Part shown: positions 10,336 through 21,556 of the stretch, piece by piece
Position numbering within the stretch: the first letter of the stretch is position 1
Layout: each line of letters opens with the position of its first letter
From: Sternotherus odoratus
Taxonomy: Eukaryota; Chordata; Testudines; Kinosternidae
NCBI GenBank assembly: GCA_032164245.1
Contig: JAVMKO010000001.1
Span: 19,753,603 to 19,817,602, forward strand
Direction: 5' to 3'
DNA length: 64,000 nt
The notes under the pieces: generated by a model
Told to the model about the DNA's origin: nothing
The model's database searches: none
Seen by the model: the letters and a program-made list of their open reading frames with translations, nothing else
Program-made: the position numbers and the translations under genes

Positions 10336-10722
10336 ACCACCTGGGTGCCAAACTGGGTGCCAAATCCCAGTAGGCACCTTTCTGGATCTTTAGGCACCAA
10401 AATATCATTAAAGACCTGGCCTTAATCTCTGTGACTCAGTTCCTCGTCAGTAACATTAATAAAAATATTACACATTATACAAATAACAGTTTCCACAAGG
10501 GCGTTGTGAGAGTAAATTCATTAAAGAATGTGATACATTTAGGTGCCACAGTCCGTAGAGAGATGTAGTTGTTAATGATTGAGTATGGGTCTGATCCTTC
10601 AATACTGAAGTCAATGGCCAAACTCATTAATTTTAGTGATACTGAATCAGGCTCTATAAGGGAGAGCCCACAGTGTGGTTTTAGCTCAAGGTTATTGCTT
10701 TTGCCTTAGTCTTTGTGTATTA
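10336..10722. other. Degraded repeat remnants
   Basis: 10338-10400 contains GGTGCCAAA / TTTAGGCACCAA inverted motifs of the old foldback family. 10425-10560 has a faint MIR-like order (GTGACTCAGTTCCTC..GTTGTGAGAGTAAA). No gene is seen. Confidence 0.35.
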
Positions 10723-10785
10723 TTCTCGGCCTTTTGGCTAAGATCAAGTGTAAGTAACTCATTGGCTCTTATCAGTCTTGTGACA
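10723..10785 (+). pseudogene. RNU2: U2 snRNA 5' fragment
   Basis: TTCTCGGCCTTTTGGCTAAG followed by ATCAAGTGTA is identical to the highly conserved 5' end of vertebrate U2 snRNA, including stem-loop I. The branch-point pairing segment (GTAGTA in U2) is altered to AAGTAA, and only TCTTATCAGT of the next stem remains before similarity is lost. No 3' half, Sm site or snRNA promoter is seen, so this is a truncated retro-pseudogene. The match was made from memory of the conserved sequence. Confidence 0.8.
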
Positions 10786-12353
10786 ATATTCTAATCAAAG
10801 CTGTGATCTTTTCTCTGTCTTGTATTTCTCTTGTTTTCTTTAGCTACTTTGTAATTGTAGGTTTTTCTCTTATGAGCCATAATGTGGTGATTCGTTTCTT
10901 GCTGATGTTATTAATTTTCAGAATCTCTTTCTCTCTCTTTGCTGTTTGGTAGAGATGGGGGAGTGTCTCTCAGAACATATTATTCTTGTCTGTTTATCAA
11001 AGTAAAGCGTATGTTCAAGGTTATCTGTAAGACGTTATAAAAATGTGTGACCCAATATTTAGATCTGGGACACTCCTGGAAAACTTAGCTGCCTCCCTCA
11101 CAGCAGTGGTTAGGGCTGCTTGATTTAATTTTGTTGGTGATTATGATGATAGTGAAACAACTTGTGCTGACTTTGCATTGAGATTTTCTCCTGATGGCAG
11201 GAGGGCGGGTGTGTATGTGTGGCATTTTGGAAGGTATCTGACCATCTTCCACTTCTACATTACCTTGAAATCCTGCTTCCTATTTTCCCCAGTGGTGTGA
11301 CTTATCTATTTCAGGTCTCTGTTTCACTGTTATACCTGCTTGTCTTTCTGAGTTTTTGTACTTCATTTTCATACTTGTCTGTGTGTTTCTGTCCAGTGTA
11401 TTGTGGTATATAGGCAATATTGTGGATTAAGATAATTATAAAAAGCAGGGTTGAAATCCTCTGCCCATTGAAGTCAATAGGAATTTTGCCATTCATTTCA
11501 GTGTGCTAAAAGTTCTCTCCTGATCTTTGTTATTCACTGAGTTGCTCAAACACTTTCAAGTCTGAACCTGAAAGAGCTTATACAGGTGAGTAATTTTATT
11601 TTGTTCCCATCTTGCTGTGGTGTCATGGATGGGGCAGGAAGTTTTTCATAACCAATTTGTTCTTTTCTGTGTTTCCAAATTAAGGTGTTATTGTACTACA
11701 TGAGTGTCTAGCTTACTGCTTTGATCTTTCAGTTATATATGAAGGATGTTGACTTCCATAATGAAGCTGGAAGACCTGTTTTTCCCCCTCTATACACTAC
11801 AAATAGTATGATACTTGATTATTGGATATTTTAGCTGAGCCGTTTGAAATTTGGAAGTGCCAGTCCCTTGTTTTCTTTGCTGTCATCTGGGAGTTCATAT
11901 GTGATTCTATTCTTTATCTCTTCTGGAGATGAATTTGAAACACTATTCGTATTGGGATGATTCCAGAAAACGAACAGGAATCTTGGCAGGACATTCATTT
12001 CAAGGAACCCTGTTCTGTGTGTTAGGGTTAGAAGGAGAATTTGTCATCCGTTCAAACAAATAAAAGAAGTGAACAAACTAAAGTAGGTTTTTGTCTTATA
12101 CAGACTTTGGGACAAAAATTTGCTTTCAGTTAAGCTAGTGTAAATTTAGAATACATCCACTGGCATAAGTGGAATTGCTCTGGATTTGTAGATGTGACTG
12201 AGAACAGATTTCAGCCCACTTTGTACAGTTGTTTTTCAAGATACCTGAAGCCCTCTTAATTCCATTTACAAGACCAGAGATCCTGGGTTGCTGAAGATGG
12301 ATATTGTCTTATTGTGGCTTCTGTCCTCAGTGTGTTTATTTTTCAGCTAGAGC
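10786..12353. other. No recognisable feature
   Basis: AT-rich and T-rich stretches. Frames at 11219-11413 and 11311-11496 have no domains. No repeat family was recognised. Confidence 0.5.
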
Positions 12354-12860
12354 TTAGTCTGAATTCCTGTACTGGGTAAAGGCACTGAAAGCTCTGAGAT
12401 ATTTGGCTTTGATGTATAGCAGAATGTTACCTGCAAGAAAAACAATTTTGTTTTCTGCCCACTCTATATTTATGCCATATATTTCTGAGTTATTATGTAA
12501 CACAATGTCCAGGGTGAAGCATAGTGGGGAAGAAAGGGCATCCTTATCCATTTTTCTTTTGGAGAGGAAAACGTCCTGAATAAACCATACACCAGAATTG
12601 AATTGATCTCTGAATACATATTCCTAAATCACTGCAAAGAAATACGTCTGTTTCACCTTGTCAAATGCTTTCTGTCATTCAGCCATGGGGACAAGAGAGT
12701 AACTAGGTACCTAACAGTAATAATTCATTTTTATTTTTATTCACCTTTCCACAAAAGCACCAAAACAGATAACATTATGGACTTTAGAGTTGCATTGTTC
12801 CAGTTCAAATTCATAGCAAATATTTCAATTACAAGAACCGTTAATTTTTTTAAAATGACC
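12354..12860 (-). pseudogene. L1-type LINE reverse-transcriptase fossil
   Basis: On the minus strand 12657-12675 encodes KAFDKV, matching the L1 RT motif (D)AEKAFDRV. About 35 codons later, in another frame, FPLQK precedes a region (12354-12551) resembling GCPLSPLLF. This is followed by IYGINI..ENKIVFL and ILLYIK, the surroundings of the L1 catalytic FADD box. Here FADD itself is replaced by LAGN, so the copy is dead. Frameshifts and stops break the domain. The order of motifs supports L1 rather than CR1. The family was recognised by eye. Confidence 0.65.
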
Positions 12861-15110
12861 TAATATTAATGAATGTAGCAAACGTGCACTCTGAAAGGAA
12901 TAGTGTCACATCAAGACTGATACAGGAATTGAGCTCAAAGTTGAGTAGCTGTATGCTAGCAGTTGAAAAAAACGCCATACAGTTGTGTAAGAGAAGCATT
13001 TGCCTGAGGTTGGCATTTTTAATAACATTATCTGGGAACAAGGTAGTAACATGTAATTATTTTGCACTCCAAACAGAATTCAAACTCTCTCTTGTCAGAT
13101 TTAGTTTAAAAAAACCTTCCTTACTGAGACAGCACAGATAGTGGAGTGATAAGACTTCAGAAATACATGTAGGTAGGTAGGTCTTGCATGCCAAATGTGT
13201 CAGCCTTGAACAAATTTTTATGGTTGAGTTATAAACTCTTGATTAGGGATTTTTAATACAAATGTGCACAGATCCTCAAATTTCATGGTCATAGAGAGCT
13301 CCACTATGAGCTAACTCACTGATTAGTTAGAATTAAGATCAAGTTAACTTACAATCAAAGACAAGAAATAAAAGACAGAATAGCATACTATAGTAACCGA
13401 GGCTTGTATCTACCAAAATTATTCAAGGCCTTTCTAGGCCATGAATGCTAATTCCATATCAGACAGACCTATCCAGGTGAAAGCTAGATTCATGGTGTAG
13501 GGTTTCTTCTACCCTCCCAAAAATATTCTGCACAGTTGCTCAGTAGTAAGTATTGTAATTTTGGATATTTCAATGTGATTTCCCATCTACACTTGTAGTT
13601 CTTAATGACTTCAGCTGCAGTTGTGGACGCTCAGCTGCCCTGAACATTAGGCTCTGTGGACTAAAGTTTCAGAAGTGTCCACTACTTTTTGGCACCCCAA
13701 CTGGCAATACATTGGACCAGATTTTCATCGATGCGGCCCATCACTACTGGTTTGAATTGGAGTTGTAAGTGCTCGCTACCTCTGAAAATCAATACCCAAG
13801 GTGTGTCAGGTTGGATCCCCCAAATAGTGGACACTCTTGAAAATGTTGGCCTCAACTTCTGTCTACAGTTATAATCTGGAAAGGGCTCAGATTATTTAGG
13901 AAGGAGTCTCATAAATATCCCAATAAATAATTACATAAACAGATGCCATATTCAGCTCTGGTGGCTCTCAGTAAAATTATTTGATTTTTGACATTCGGAA
14001 TGTTTGATAAAGTGCTGATTGGACTGTAGTTCTCCATCTACAAATCACACCCAGTATATGCAGCAGCAATATGGCCTTTCTTACACTGCAGCCAAGATAG
14101 CTCAGTTCTGACCAGGAAGGGTCACTTGGTAGCTTTTGTGATATGGCTGCTGTTCCATAGGTTACTGGAGTGAACTAGCGAAACTCAGTTTACATATGCC
14201 TCTCAGTAGATGCTTGTTTGATCACTACAGACAAGGCTATGTTTGGACATTTGATTTAGAATAGTGAAACTCAAAATTAGTTTAAAAAAACAAACAAAAC
14301 AGAAGATGAAACAAGAATATTCAAATTGTGCTTCAGAAATTACTTAGAATATTGTGAGAAGATCGTGAGAGTTTGAGTAAGGGGTTTGCATTGGAATCCT
14401 TGCCTTCAGGGTCTGATTTCCCATGGACAGAACATCGGGACAATTTTTCATGAGCTGATGAAACTTTTTGTACTTGAAGATCCTGTAACTGAGATGATTT
14501 GTGGCTTCAGACTGAGACTTAGACATTTAAATGGCAGTAAGAGCAGACACAAAAAGGGAGGCCCAGTGATAGCTGAGATTAATCTTTCACTCACAATGAA
14601 AAATAATTGATTGATTGATTTTTACCTCCATTGACGTCAATGGGAGCAAATTGAGGCCTTAAAATTCAAGGGTCTGGGTTTCTCTCCATGCCTGACTCTT
14701 GATTGTCTCATATCGCTCAAACATAAAAAATCACTCTTAATTTAAAAGGAGTGCAGGAGGAAAAGGGAAATGTTCTTTTTAACTACATTAAAGAAATGGT
14801 CAGGCTCTTACACACAAGAATAAATCAGGGAAGTATTGCTAGGCTCTGTCAGTATCTGGGTGACCTCACAATGTACATTATCAACTCCATTTATAACTTT
14901 ATGGTGAAAATTTGCTCCAGGCTAAAATTTCACTGAGTTTCTGCCCAAGAGAATTCTGTTTAAATGGTTTGACTATCTTAAAATTACATGAGTTAAAAAA
15001 ATCCAGATGTGTACAAGTTTGAGACAGTATATTTTGAAGAAGAGGGAATATTTTTTAGACATGCTGTACTTAAAGGTGAGGTTTAAAGATGAGTCATTTG
15101 GACTCTGGCT
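12861..15110. other. Mostly unassigned DNA
   Basis: Apart from the foldback repeat at 13718-13792, no gene or repeat was recognised. Short frames at 12869-13141 and 14386-14610 show no motif. The motif CCATTGACGTCAATGGGAG at 14629 is a lone remnant of an old palindromic family. Confidence 0.45.
13718..13792. repeat. Ancient near-palindromic repeat
   Basis: CAGATTTTCATCGATGC at the left is mirrored by GCTCGCTACCTCTGAAAATC at the right, with GAATTGGAGTTGTAAGTG between. This is an eroded foldback element. A half copy, CAGATTTTCAGAGGTGATGAGC, lies near 30039. Confidence 0.5.
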
Positions 15111-15114
15111 CTTA

Positions 15115-15235
15115 TTCCCCTTGTGGCCTAGCAGTAAGTCTGTTAACTTACTTGTCTCTGTTTTCCCATGTGCAAACTGAGACTAACACCTACCTCCCAT
15201 GGGTGTTGTAAAGATTCATTTAGCTGGTAAGTTGT
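15115..15235 (+). repeat. CORE-SINE/MIR-like remnant
   Basis: CTTGTGGCCTAGCAGTAAG..TGTCTCTGTTTTCCCATGTGC..ACCTACCTCCCATGGGTGTTGTAAAG follows the core and tail of MIR-like SINEs. Diverged; no internal promoter is convincing. Confidence 0.45.
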
Positions 15236-15738
15236 GACGTCCTAGTCTGAGAAATGGGTTTTCTTCGAAATGCCATCAGAACCAGATGAGGTTAAATCAC
15301 TTTGAATAGTTGCTGGGACAAATAATCCACTTGGAACTTAATTTTAAATCATCTTCAAAATTAGGGTTTGATCCTGCAAACCCTTATTCAAGACAGTGGG
15401 CCAAATTTTCAAAGGCATTTAAGGCACTTGAAGATGCAGATAAGTGTATAGTGGGATTTTCCAAAGTGCCTAGTTGCTTAACTATCCATTCCTGGGTTCA
15501 AAAGAGATGGGGGTTGGTGAAAGAGCTTTCTTCTGCTCTGGAACAAGCTCCCCTCCTTCTGACCCTAAACATGTGTGATCTGTTGGCCTTTAGATCATCC
15601 AGAAAAGTGGAGTGCTGCTGCAGATAGGGATTATTTCTCTGTGAGGAAGGGGAATTTTGTAATGTAGGTGTTTTGCTGGCTGTCATGGGTAATTTGCTGT
15701 GTGATTTTATTTGTGGTCTTGTAATTTGTGGCCGGGGT
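15236..15738. other. Unassigned DNA with one foldback remnant
   Basis: 15390-15475 (CAAATTTTCAAAGGCATTTAAG..GGGATTTTCCAAAGTGCC) is a decayed copy of the palindromic repeat at 7885. The 105-codon plus-strand frame 15310-15627 crosses this repeat and has no recognisable domain. Confidence 0.4.
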
Positions 15739-15746
15739 GCCTAGAA

Positions 15747-16346
15747 CAGGGGTTCTTATAACAAAAATATTGGTGGCTGCAGAGTGGTAACAGTTGGTGG
15801 CCACTTTGACAATTTTTCCTAAAGTACTTAACTAACTTTAGGAACAACAAATAAGTATGCACATACACACATCCAAATCATTGTAAGTGATTTATGTTGG
15901 GTGCCTTTTGCAGACTCAATAAAAAAAATCACGTACAGCTGTATTTTGGTTCATCTGGCCCCTGCTGACTTTCCCAATCCATCACCTCTAGCCCCTGCTG
16001 CCTTCCCCAGCCCCTCAATGTCCGTGGCTCCCTATTGCCCCCCGATCCTGCTGCTCCACCAGCATTGCTCCAAGCTCCTTTCTGCAACCTCACATCCCAG
16101 GCTCATCCCGCTCCGTGCCTCTTGACCACAGGAACTCAGTAGGGCCAACCCTCCTGAAGCCCTGCGGGCCACCGCCCTGGGCTGAAGCCAGCCACTGGAG
16201 TTCCACAGCTGAAGCGGGGGCCAAGCGCTGCAAGAAAGGGCCTCTACTTTGCCCCTTCCCCCATTTCTGCCCAGGAGGCTGCCGTGGCCACAGGAAAACC
16301 CCTCAGTGGCTCATGCGACCACGGTGGTCACATTTGAGAAATGCTG
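15747..16346. mobile_element. Non-autonomous hAT element, 600 bp
   Basis: Starts CAGGGGTTCTTATAAC and ends CATTTGAGAAATGCTG. It is flanked by an exact 8-bp duplication, GCCTAGAA, at 15739-15746 and 16347-16354. The interior is C-rich from about 15955 to 16300 and carries no transposase. Open frames at 15901-16125 and 16115-16405 are products of the C-rich interior. Confidence 0.9.
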
Positions 16347-16414
16347 GCCTAGAACCTTGGATAGGTGCCTCCTTTTGTATTGTAGAAAGATATAAAAGAT
16401 ATTAAAAATCCATC

Positions 16415-17200
16415 ATGACATAAGAATGGCCAGACTGGGTCAGACCAATGGTCCATGTCTTCCAACAGAGGCCATTGCCAGATGCTTCAGAGGGAATGAA
16501 CAGAATGACTATTGAGTGATAGTCTAGTCCCAGCTCCTAGTAGTTGAAGGCTGGGGACACCTGGAGTGTGGAGTTGTGTCCTTGACTGTCTTGTCTAATA
16601 GTCATGAATTTGTCTAGTTCAGTTTTGAACCCAGTTATACATACGGCCTTTGCATCATCCCCTGGCAATGGGTTCCACAGGTTGACTCTGCGTTGTGTGA
16701 AGAACTGTTTCCTTATGTTTGTTTTAAACCTGCTGCCTATTAAATTTCATTGCATGACCCCTGGTTCTTGTACTATGTGAAGGGGAAAATAACACTTCCT
16801 CATTCACTTTCTCCACACCATTCACGATATTATAGACCTCTATCATATGTGTCCTTAGTTGTTTCTTTTCTGAAATGAATAGTCCCAGGCTTTATAATCT
16901 CTTCTCACATGGAAGCTGTTCCATATCCCCAGTCATTTTGTTGCCCATCTCTGTACTTTTTCTAATTCTAATATATCTTCATTTGAGATGGGACAACCAC
17001 AACTGTACGCAGTATTCAGCATGTGGGTATACCATAGATTTGTAGAGTGACATTATGATATTTTCTGTCATATCGTTTGCTAACATTCTGTTTGCTCAGT
17101 TTTCACCAACAGTCAAAAAAGCTGATGTTTTCAGAGAACTAGCCATGATGACTCCAAGATCTTTCTTGAGTGGTAACAGCTTATTTATACCCCATCATTT
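16415..17200 (-). mobile_element. CR1-type LINE 3' untranslated fragment
   Basis: Its left edge on the minus strand (GGACCATTGGTCTGACCCAG, TGGCCATTCTTATG) is the same 3' end as the copy at 3534. Moving right it shows CAACCTGTGGAACCCATTG, TAATAGGCAGCAGG, GAGGTCTATAATATCGTG and AAAGCCTGGGACTATTCA, the usual upstream order. The right limit near 17200 is approximate. No coding capacity. Confidence 0.8.
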
Positions 17201-17739
17201 TGTGTGTATAGTTTGGTATAAGGAGGCGTGCATGTCTCTCCCATTCTGACAGGGCGAGAGGCCACACCTCCTTGCTGTTTCTCAAGCAGGGGCAGCTCAC
17301 AGCTAGTTAGCCCTCCTGGTGATTAATCAAAGGCCTTGGTTACACTGGCACTTTACAGCTCTATAAAGCCTCCAGGAGCACTATAACTCACTACCCGTCC
17401 ACACTGGCAAGGCACGTAGTGCGCTATAAGTCCGAGTTTATAGCCCTCGTGGTAATCCACCTCCGCACGGGGAATAAGGGCTGTAGCGCTCCCGCTGTAG
17501 TGCTACAGGGCGAATGTGGACACCCAATGCGCATTAATTAGCCTCCAGCCTGGCCCCTAATTCCCGTTCGAGCCACTCTGGTCATCACTTTCAAACTCTT
17601 TTGTCCTGTCCTCAGGTGACTACACGTCAGACCCGCCCTTTAAATTTCCAGGGAAATTTGAAAATCCACTTCCTGTTTGCTCCAGCCAGGCGTGGAGTGC
17701 TCTTCAGGGAATCTTTGCAGGTGACCATTTTGCTTTGCC

Positions 17740-19390
17740 ATGACTCCACGTGCCATGCCTCCTCGCAATAGGCGATCTCCAGTGTGGTGCAATACTGAGG
17801 TGCTGGACCTCATCAGTTATTGGGGGGAAGAGACTGTCCAGTCTCAGCTGCGGTCTAGCCGCAGGAATTACGATACATATGGCCAGATATCATGGGCCAT
17901 GATGGAAAGAGGCCATGAGCGGGACACTCTGCAGTGCCAGGTAAAAGTAAAGGAGCTTAGGATTGCTTATAGCAAAGCCCGCGAGGCAAATGGCTGCTCC
18001 AGGGCAGCCCCGGTGACTTGCAGATTTCATAAGGAGCTGGATGCGATACTTGGTGGTGATCCAATGTGCACTCCATCAAACACCGAGGACACTTCCCAGC
18101 CCACCAGTGAAGGGGTGGGGGGAAAGAGGAGGGAGAAGAGGAGGAGGATGGAGAGGAGGAGGAAGAGGAGGAGGTGGCAGCAGCTGTGACTGCGGCAGCA
18201 ACCCAGGGCACGGAGGAGTACCAGGAGACATGCAGCCAGGAACTCTTCTCAAGCGCGGAGGGCAGCCAGAGCGAGCCACAGCGTCCTGCGGTTGCGGAGG
18301 GCAGGGCAGCAGCAGCAGCGGATTGCGCAGGTACAGCTAATTTTCTATTGGGAAGCCAGGCAGCTTGGGGTGGAAAGGGATGCTTGCTGCATGCTTGCCT
18401 ACATGTGGAATAGTGCATTGATGCAGTCTATCACATCACAGTAATCGTCATCAGTGATTTCTTCAAAGGTCTCAATAAGAGCTCTTGAATGTGCCTGCGC
18501 AGGTTTCTCGGGAGAGCCAGCATGGCCCTTGTCCCGGTCACAATCACTAGTCCCCGCCACTGTTCTACGAGGGGGGGGGGAGCATTGCTGCACAGAGGCA
18601 AGGTGCATATGGCCCTGGGAGGAAGCCGCATCTCATTAGAATGCCCTCCCTTTCTTCGTCCGTCACCCGCAGCAGCGAGATATCTTCCAGCACGAATACC
18701 TACAGAGAATGTTGGGACAGTGCTCAGAGTACGGTACCCACACATGCCTTGCGCTCCCCCCAAGCCATAGGACAGCAAGGCAGGGAAACAATCATTCCCC
18801 CTGCATCCGGAGACAACTCACCATGGCAGGGGCTCCATTGTTGTCTGTATGGGACAGGCAAATGGGACAGAGAAACGGGGAATGTGGGGGAATCATCGCT
18901 CTGTCTGTTGTGTACAAGGGAATCCTCTGTTTATACTTTTCACTGTCTTTCCCTGTCTAGGTTCGATTTTGACTATGGCATCACTCTTATCATCCCCAGC
19001 TGACAGGCTGAGGCGGCTGAGGAAGAGGACATGAAAGAGTAAAGAGGATCTAGTGCAGCAAGTAATGCAACAGGCTGTAATGGAGAATCGAATTGCACAG
19101 CAGTGGTAGGAGAATGAGAGCAAGCGGAAGGAGAAAGAGAGCAAGTTGAGGGAGAAGGCTCGCCAGCAGAGCGAGTTACCAGCAGGAAAGCTCTGATAAG
19201 CTGTTTTCATTAATGCAGCTGCAAATAGAGACAATGCAGTGGATCGCTGTCATTCAGGAGGAGAAGCACCGTTCTCGCCGCCCCCATAATCAGTTGCCCC
19301 CAAACCCTTCCCCTCCAGGCCACTATCAACAGATGCCTGGTTATTACCACCCACAGCTGCCTCCAACCCCCCCTGTCTTCACCAACTAAC
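17740..19390 (+). pseudogene. Harbinger Myb/SANT-like DNA-binding protein gene (broken)
   Basis: The first exon starts at ATG 17740 and runs in frame to about 18115. Residues around 13-95 form a trihelix Myb/SANT-like domain: a conserved W (VWCNTEVLDLI), then LRSSRRNYDTYGQIS, then CQVKVKELRIAYSKARE. An acidic linker follows in another frame (after a shift in the purine run 18110-18180), carrying TCSQELFSS. A donor-like CAG|GTACAG at 18330/18331 and an acceptor TTTCCCTGTCTAG at 18960 suggest a 630-bp intron. The second exon has SSPADRLRRLRKR and an Arg/Glu-rich coiled-coil-like stretch with stops (around 19033 and 19109), then a Pro-rich tail ending about 19390. In PIF/Harbinger elements this protein helps the transposase bind DNA and enter the nucleus. 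This copy cannot make an intact protein. Confidence 0.75.
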
Positions 19391-19677
19391 CCCCCAAACC
19401 CAGGACCCTTATCCACTGCACTCAACCCCTAATAACATGCCTTATTGCCCTCCGCAAATGGGGTTCGGAGGACACAGCAATCCAGAGGGCGTTGGAGGGT
19501 ATGAGATCCGGACATACGCCAATCTCTGACTGACCCCATCCCACCCCAATTGCACACACACCTCCTCCCCCACACATCCTTCATAACCTTTTATTTCAGC
19601 AGGTGAAGTAGTTCAATAAATTAAATGGCATTTTAATAAATGGGTTTCTTTATTCAGTGTACATATATTATTAATGG

Positions 19678-19864
19678 TAACAAAGAGTCCTGTGGCACCT
19701 TAAAGACTAAGTATAAAGTTTTGAAGCATAAGCTTTCGTGGGCTAATACCCACTTCGTCGGATGCAAGCTTGCTTCAAAACTTTATAGTTAGTCTTTAAG
19801 GTGCCACAGGACTCTTTGTTACCTCTGCTATTCCAGACTAACACGGCTACCTCTCTGATTCTTG
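19678..19864. mobile_element. Penelope-like element tail, inverted duplicate
   Basis: Exact 15-bp target duplication ATATATTATTAATGG at 19663-19677 and 19865-19879. 19678 to about 19768 is a minus-oriented 3' tail with the TTTCGTGGGC..CACTTCGTCGG hairpin. From about 19774 a plus-oriented shorter copy runs to the standard end GACTAACACGGCTACC..CTGATTCTTG. The insertion sits between the two Harbinger genes and therefore postdates that transposon. Confidence 0.9.
19734..19761 (-). ncRNA. Hammerhead ribozyme-like core in Penelope tail
   Basis: On the minus strand CCGACGA (19755-19761), a stem GTGGG..CCCAC and GAAA (19734-19737) stand in hammerhead order, followed by a tiny GC-TTAT-GC stem. The usual core CUGANGA is changed to CCGACGA, so self-cleavage is doubtful. 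Penelope-like elements are known to encode such motifs. Confidence 0.5.
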
Positions 19865-20020
19865 ATATATTATTAATGGGTACAGAAAACCAAATGCCTT
19901 ATCCTATTAAAAGAATGCACCCTCCCTCCCTCCCTCTGTAATTCCCATTAGAACTGGCTTTCAGCATCAAAATGCTCCCTCAAAGTAGCCCTGATCCTTG
20001 CAGCCTCGCGCTGGGCCCCA

Positions 20021-21356
20021 CTAAGAGCCCTGCTGTGCATACGTGGCCTCCAGGTGTTGAACCTCTGAGGACCATGCCTGAGTGAAGCCTTCGCCCTTCT
20101 GCTCACAAAGATTATGTAGGGCACAGCATGCAGAGATAACCGCGGATATACTTCCCTCAGCCAAGTCTAGCTTCCCATAAAGACAGTGCTAGCGCGCTTT
20201 GAGACACCCAAAAGCACACTCCATAGTCATTCGACAGCGGCTCAGCCTGTAGTTGAACCTTTCCTGGCTGCTGTCGAGGTTCCCTGTGTAGGGTTTCATG
20301 AGCCAGGGCATTAAAGGGTAAGTGGGGTCGCCAAGAATCACAATGGGCATTTCAACTTCCCCCCATGGGGATCCTCTGGTCTGGAAAAAAAGTCCCTTTT
20401 TGCAGCTTCTTGAACAGGCCAGTGTTGCGGAAGATGCGTGCGTCATGCACCTTTCCCGACCAGTTTGCATTAATGTCAGTAAAAAGTCCACGATGATCCA
20501 CAAGCGCCTGGAGAACCATGGAGAAGTACCTCTTTTGGTTAATGTACTCGTCTGCTAGGTGGTCGGGCGCCAGAATAGGTATATGGGTCCCATCCATTTC
20601 CCCTCCACAATTAGGGAAACCCATTTGTTTAAAGCCAGCCATGATGTCATGCACGTTACCAAGAGTCACGATTTTTCATAGCAGGAGGCGATTAATGGCC
20701 CTGCACACTTGCATCAACACGACTCCAATGGTCGACTTTCCCACCTCAAAGTGGTTGGCCACTGGTCGGTAGCTCTCTGGGGTGGCCAGCTTCCAGACTG
20801 CAATAGCCACCCGCTTCTCCACCGGGAGGGCAGCTCTCAATCTGGTGTCCTTACGATGCAAGGCGGGGGCGAGTTCAGCACACAGTCCCAGGAAAGTGGC
20901 TTTTCTCATGCGAAAGTTTTTCAGCCACTGCTCATCGTCCCACACTTGCATGATGATGCGATCCCACCAGTCAGTGCTCGTTTCCCGTGCCCAGAAGTGG
21001 CGTTCCACGGCCGTGAGCATTTCTGTTAATGAGGCAAGCAGTTTCATGTCAAATGTGTTCATCGGCTCGATTTCGTCTTCAGACCCATCACTACTGTCAC
21101 CTTGTATGTCAAGGATTAACTCTGCTGCGCTGCAAGTTGTGCTGGTGACAGTCGTCAGCATGTTCCTCAGCAGTTCCAGATCCGTTATGGCACATGAAAA
21201 TGGACGACGGAGCGCGCCTTGCTGAAACCATTGAAAGATGGTGCCTGAGGTGGACAGAAACACAGGGATTGCTGGGATGTGACGTGAAGCATCACTGGGA
21301 GTTGGAACAGGATGCAGAATGCCCCACAAGCGACGCCCCCCCTTCCCACAAGGCAT
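20021..21356 (-). pseudogene. PIF/Harbinger transposase gene (broken)
   Basis: HARBI1-related DDE transposase of the element at 17331-21556. The first open frame starts at 21356 and runs to about 20676 (226 codons). It contains a helix-turn-helix-like segment with EKRVAIAVWKLATPESYR and FEVGKSTI. A frameshift near 20672 leads to the catalytic part: EMDGTHIPI (first Asp), VHDARIF, then after another shift near 20380 ILGDPTYPLMPWLM (Asp). The Glu in RMTMECAFGCLK follows 35 residues after that Asp. A TAG replaces a likely Trp codon at 20186-20188. The frame then continues with ISACCALHNLCE, the usual C-terminal signature, to a stop at 20021. Two frameshifts and one stop make it inactive. Homologs cut and paste the element at 3-bp targets. 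Confidence 0.85.
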
Positions 21357-21556
21357 TGCGCCAGATCGGGAAGAGGTGCTCTGTGGGATACCTGCCCTAA
21401 TGCGCTACTCCTAATGCCGCCTGAAGTGCCGCAAATGTGGCCATGTTATAGCGCTGGCGGGTCTAAGTGTGCACACGCTCCATCGCATTACCTATTGCTG
21501 TATACAGGGACAGCTATAACCAAAACCGCTATAATCCTGTAAGTGTAACCATGCCC

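Larger units (their letters stand above)
17331..21556. mobile_element. PIF/Harbinger transposon, nearly full length
   Basis: The ends are inverted: TTGGTTACACTGGCAC at the left and the complement of ATGGTTACACTTACAGG at the right. A candidate 3-bp duplication CAA lies at 17328-17330 and 21557-21559. Both subterminal regions share GCTATAA/TTATAGC motifs. Between them lie two convergent genes typical of this superfamily: a Myb/SANT-like DNA-binding protein gene on the plus strand (17740-19390) and a DDE transposase gene on the minus strand (20021-21356). Both are broken, and a Penelope tail (19678-19864) has inserted between them. The exact end bases are uncertain by a few positions. Confidence 0.85.

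Noticed and set aside
17957..18778. Minus-strand frames of 115-153 codons over the Myb-like gene
   Set aside because: Shadows of the plus-strand Myb/SANT-like gene and its intron, Ser/Pro-rich without motifs.
20709..21225. Plus-strand frames of 106-147 codons
   Set aside because: Antisense shadows of the Harbinger transposase.
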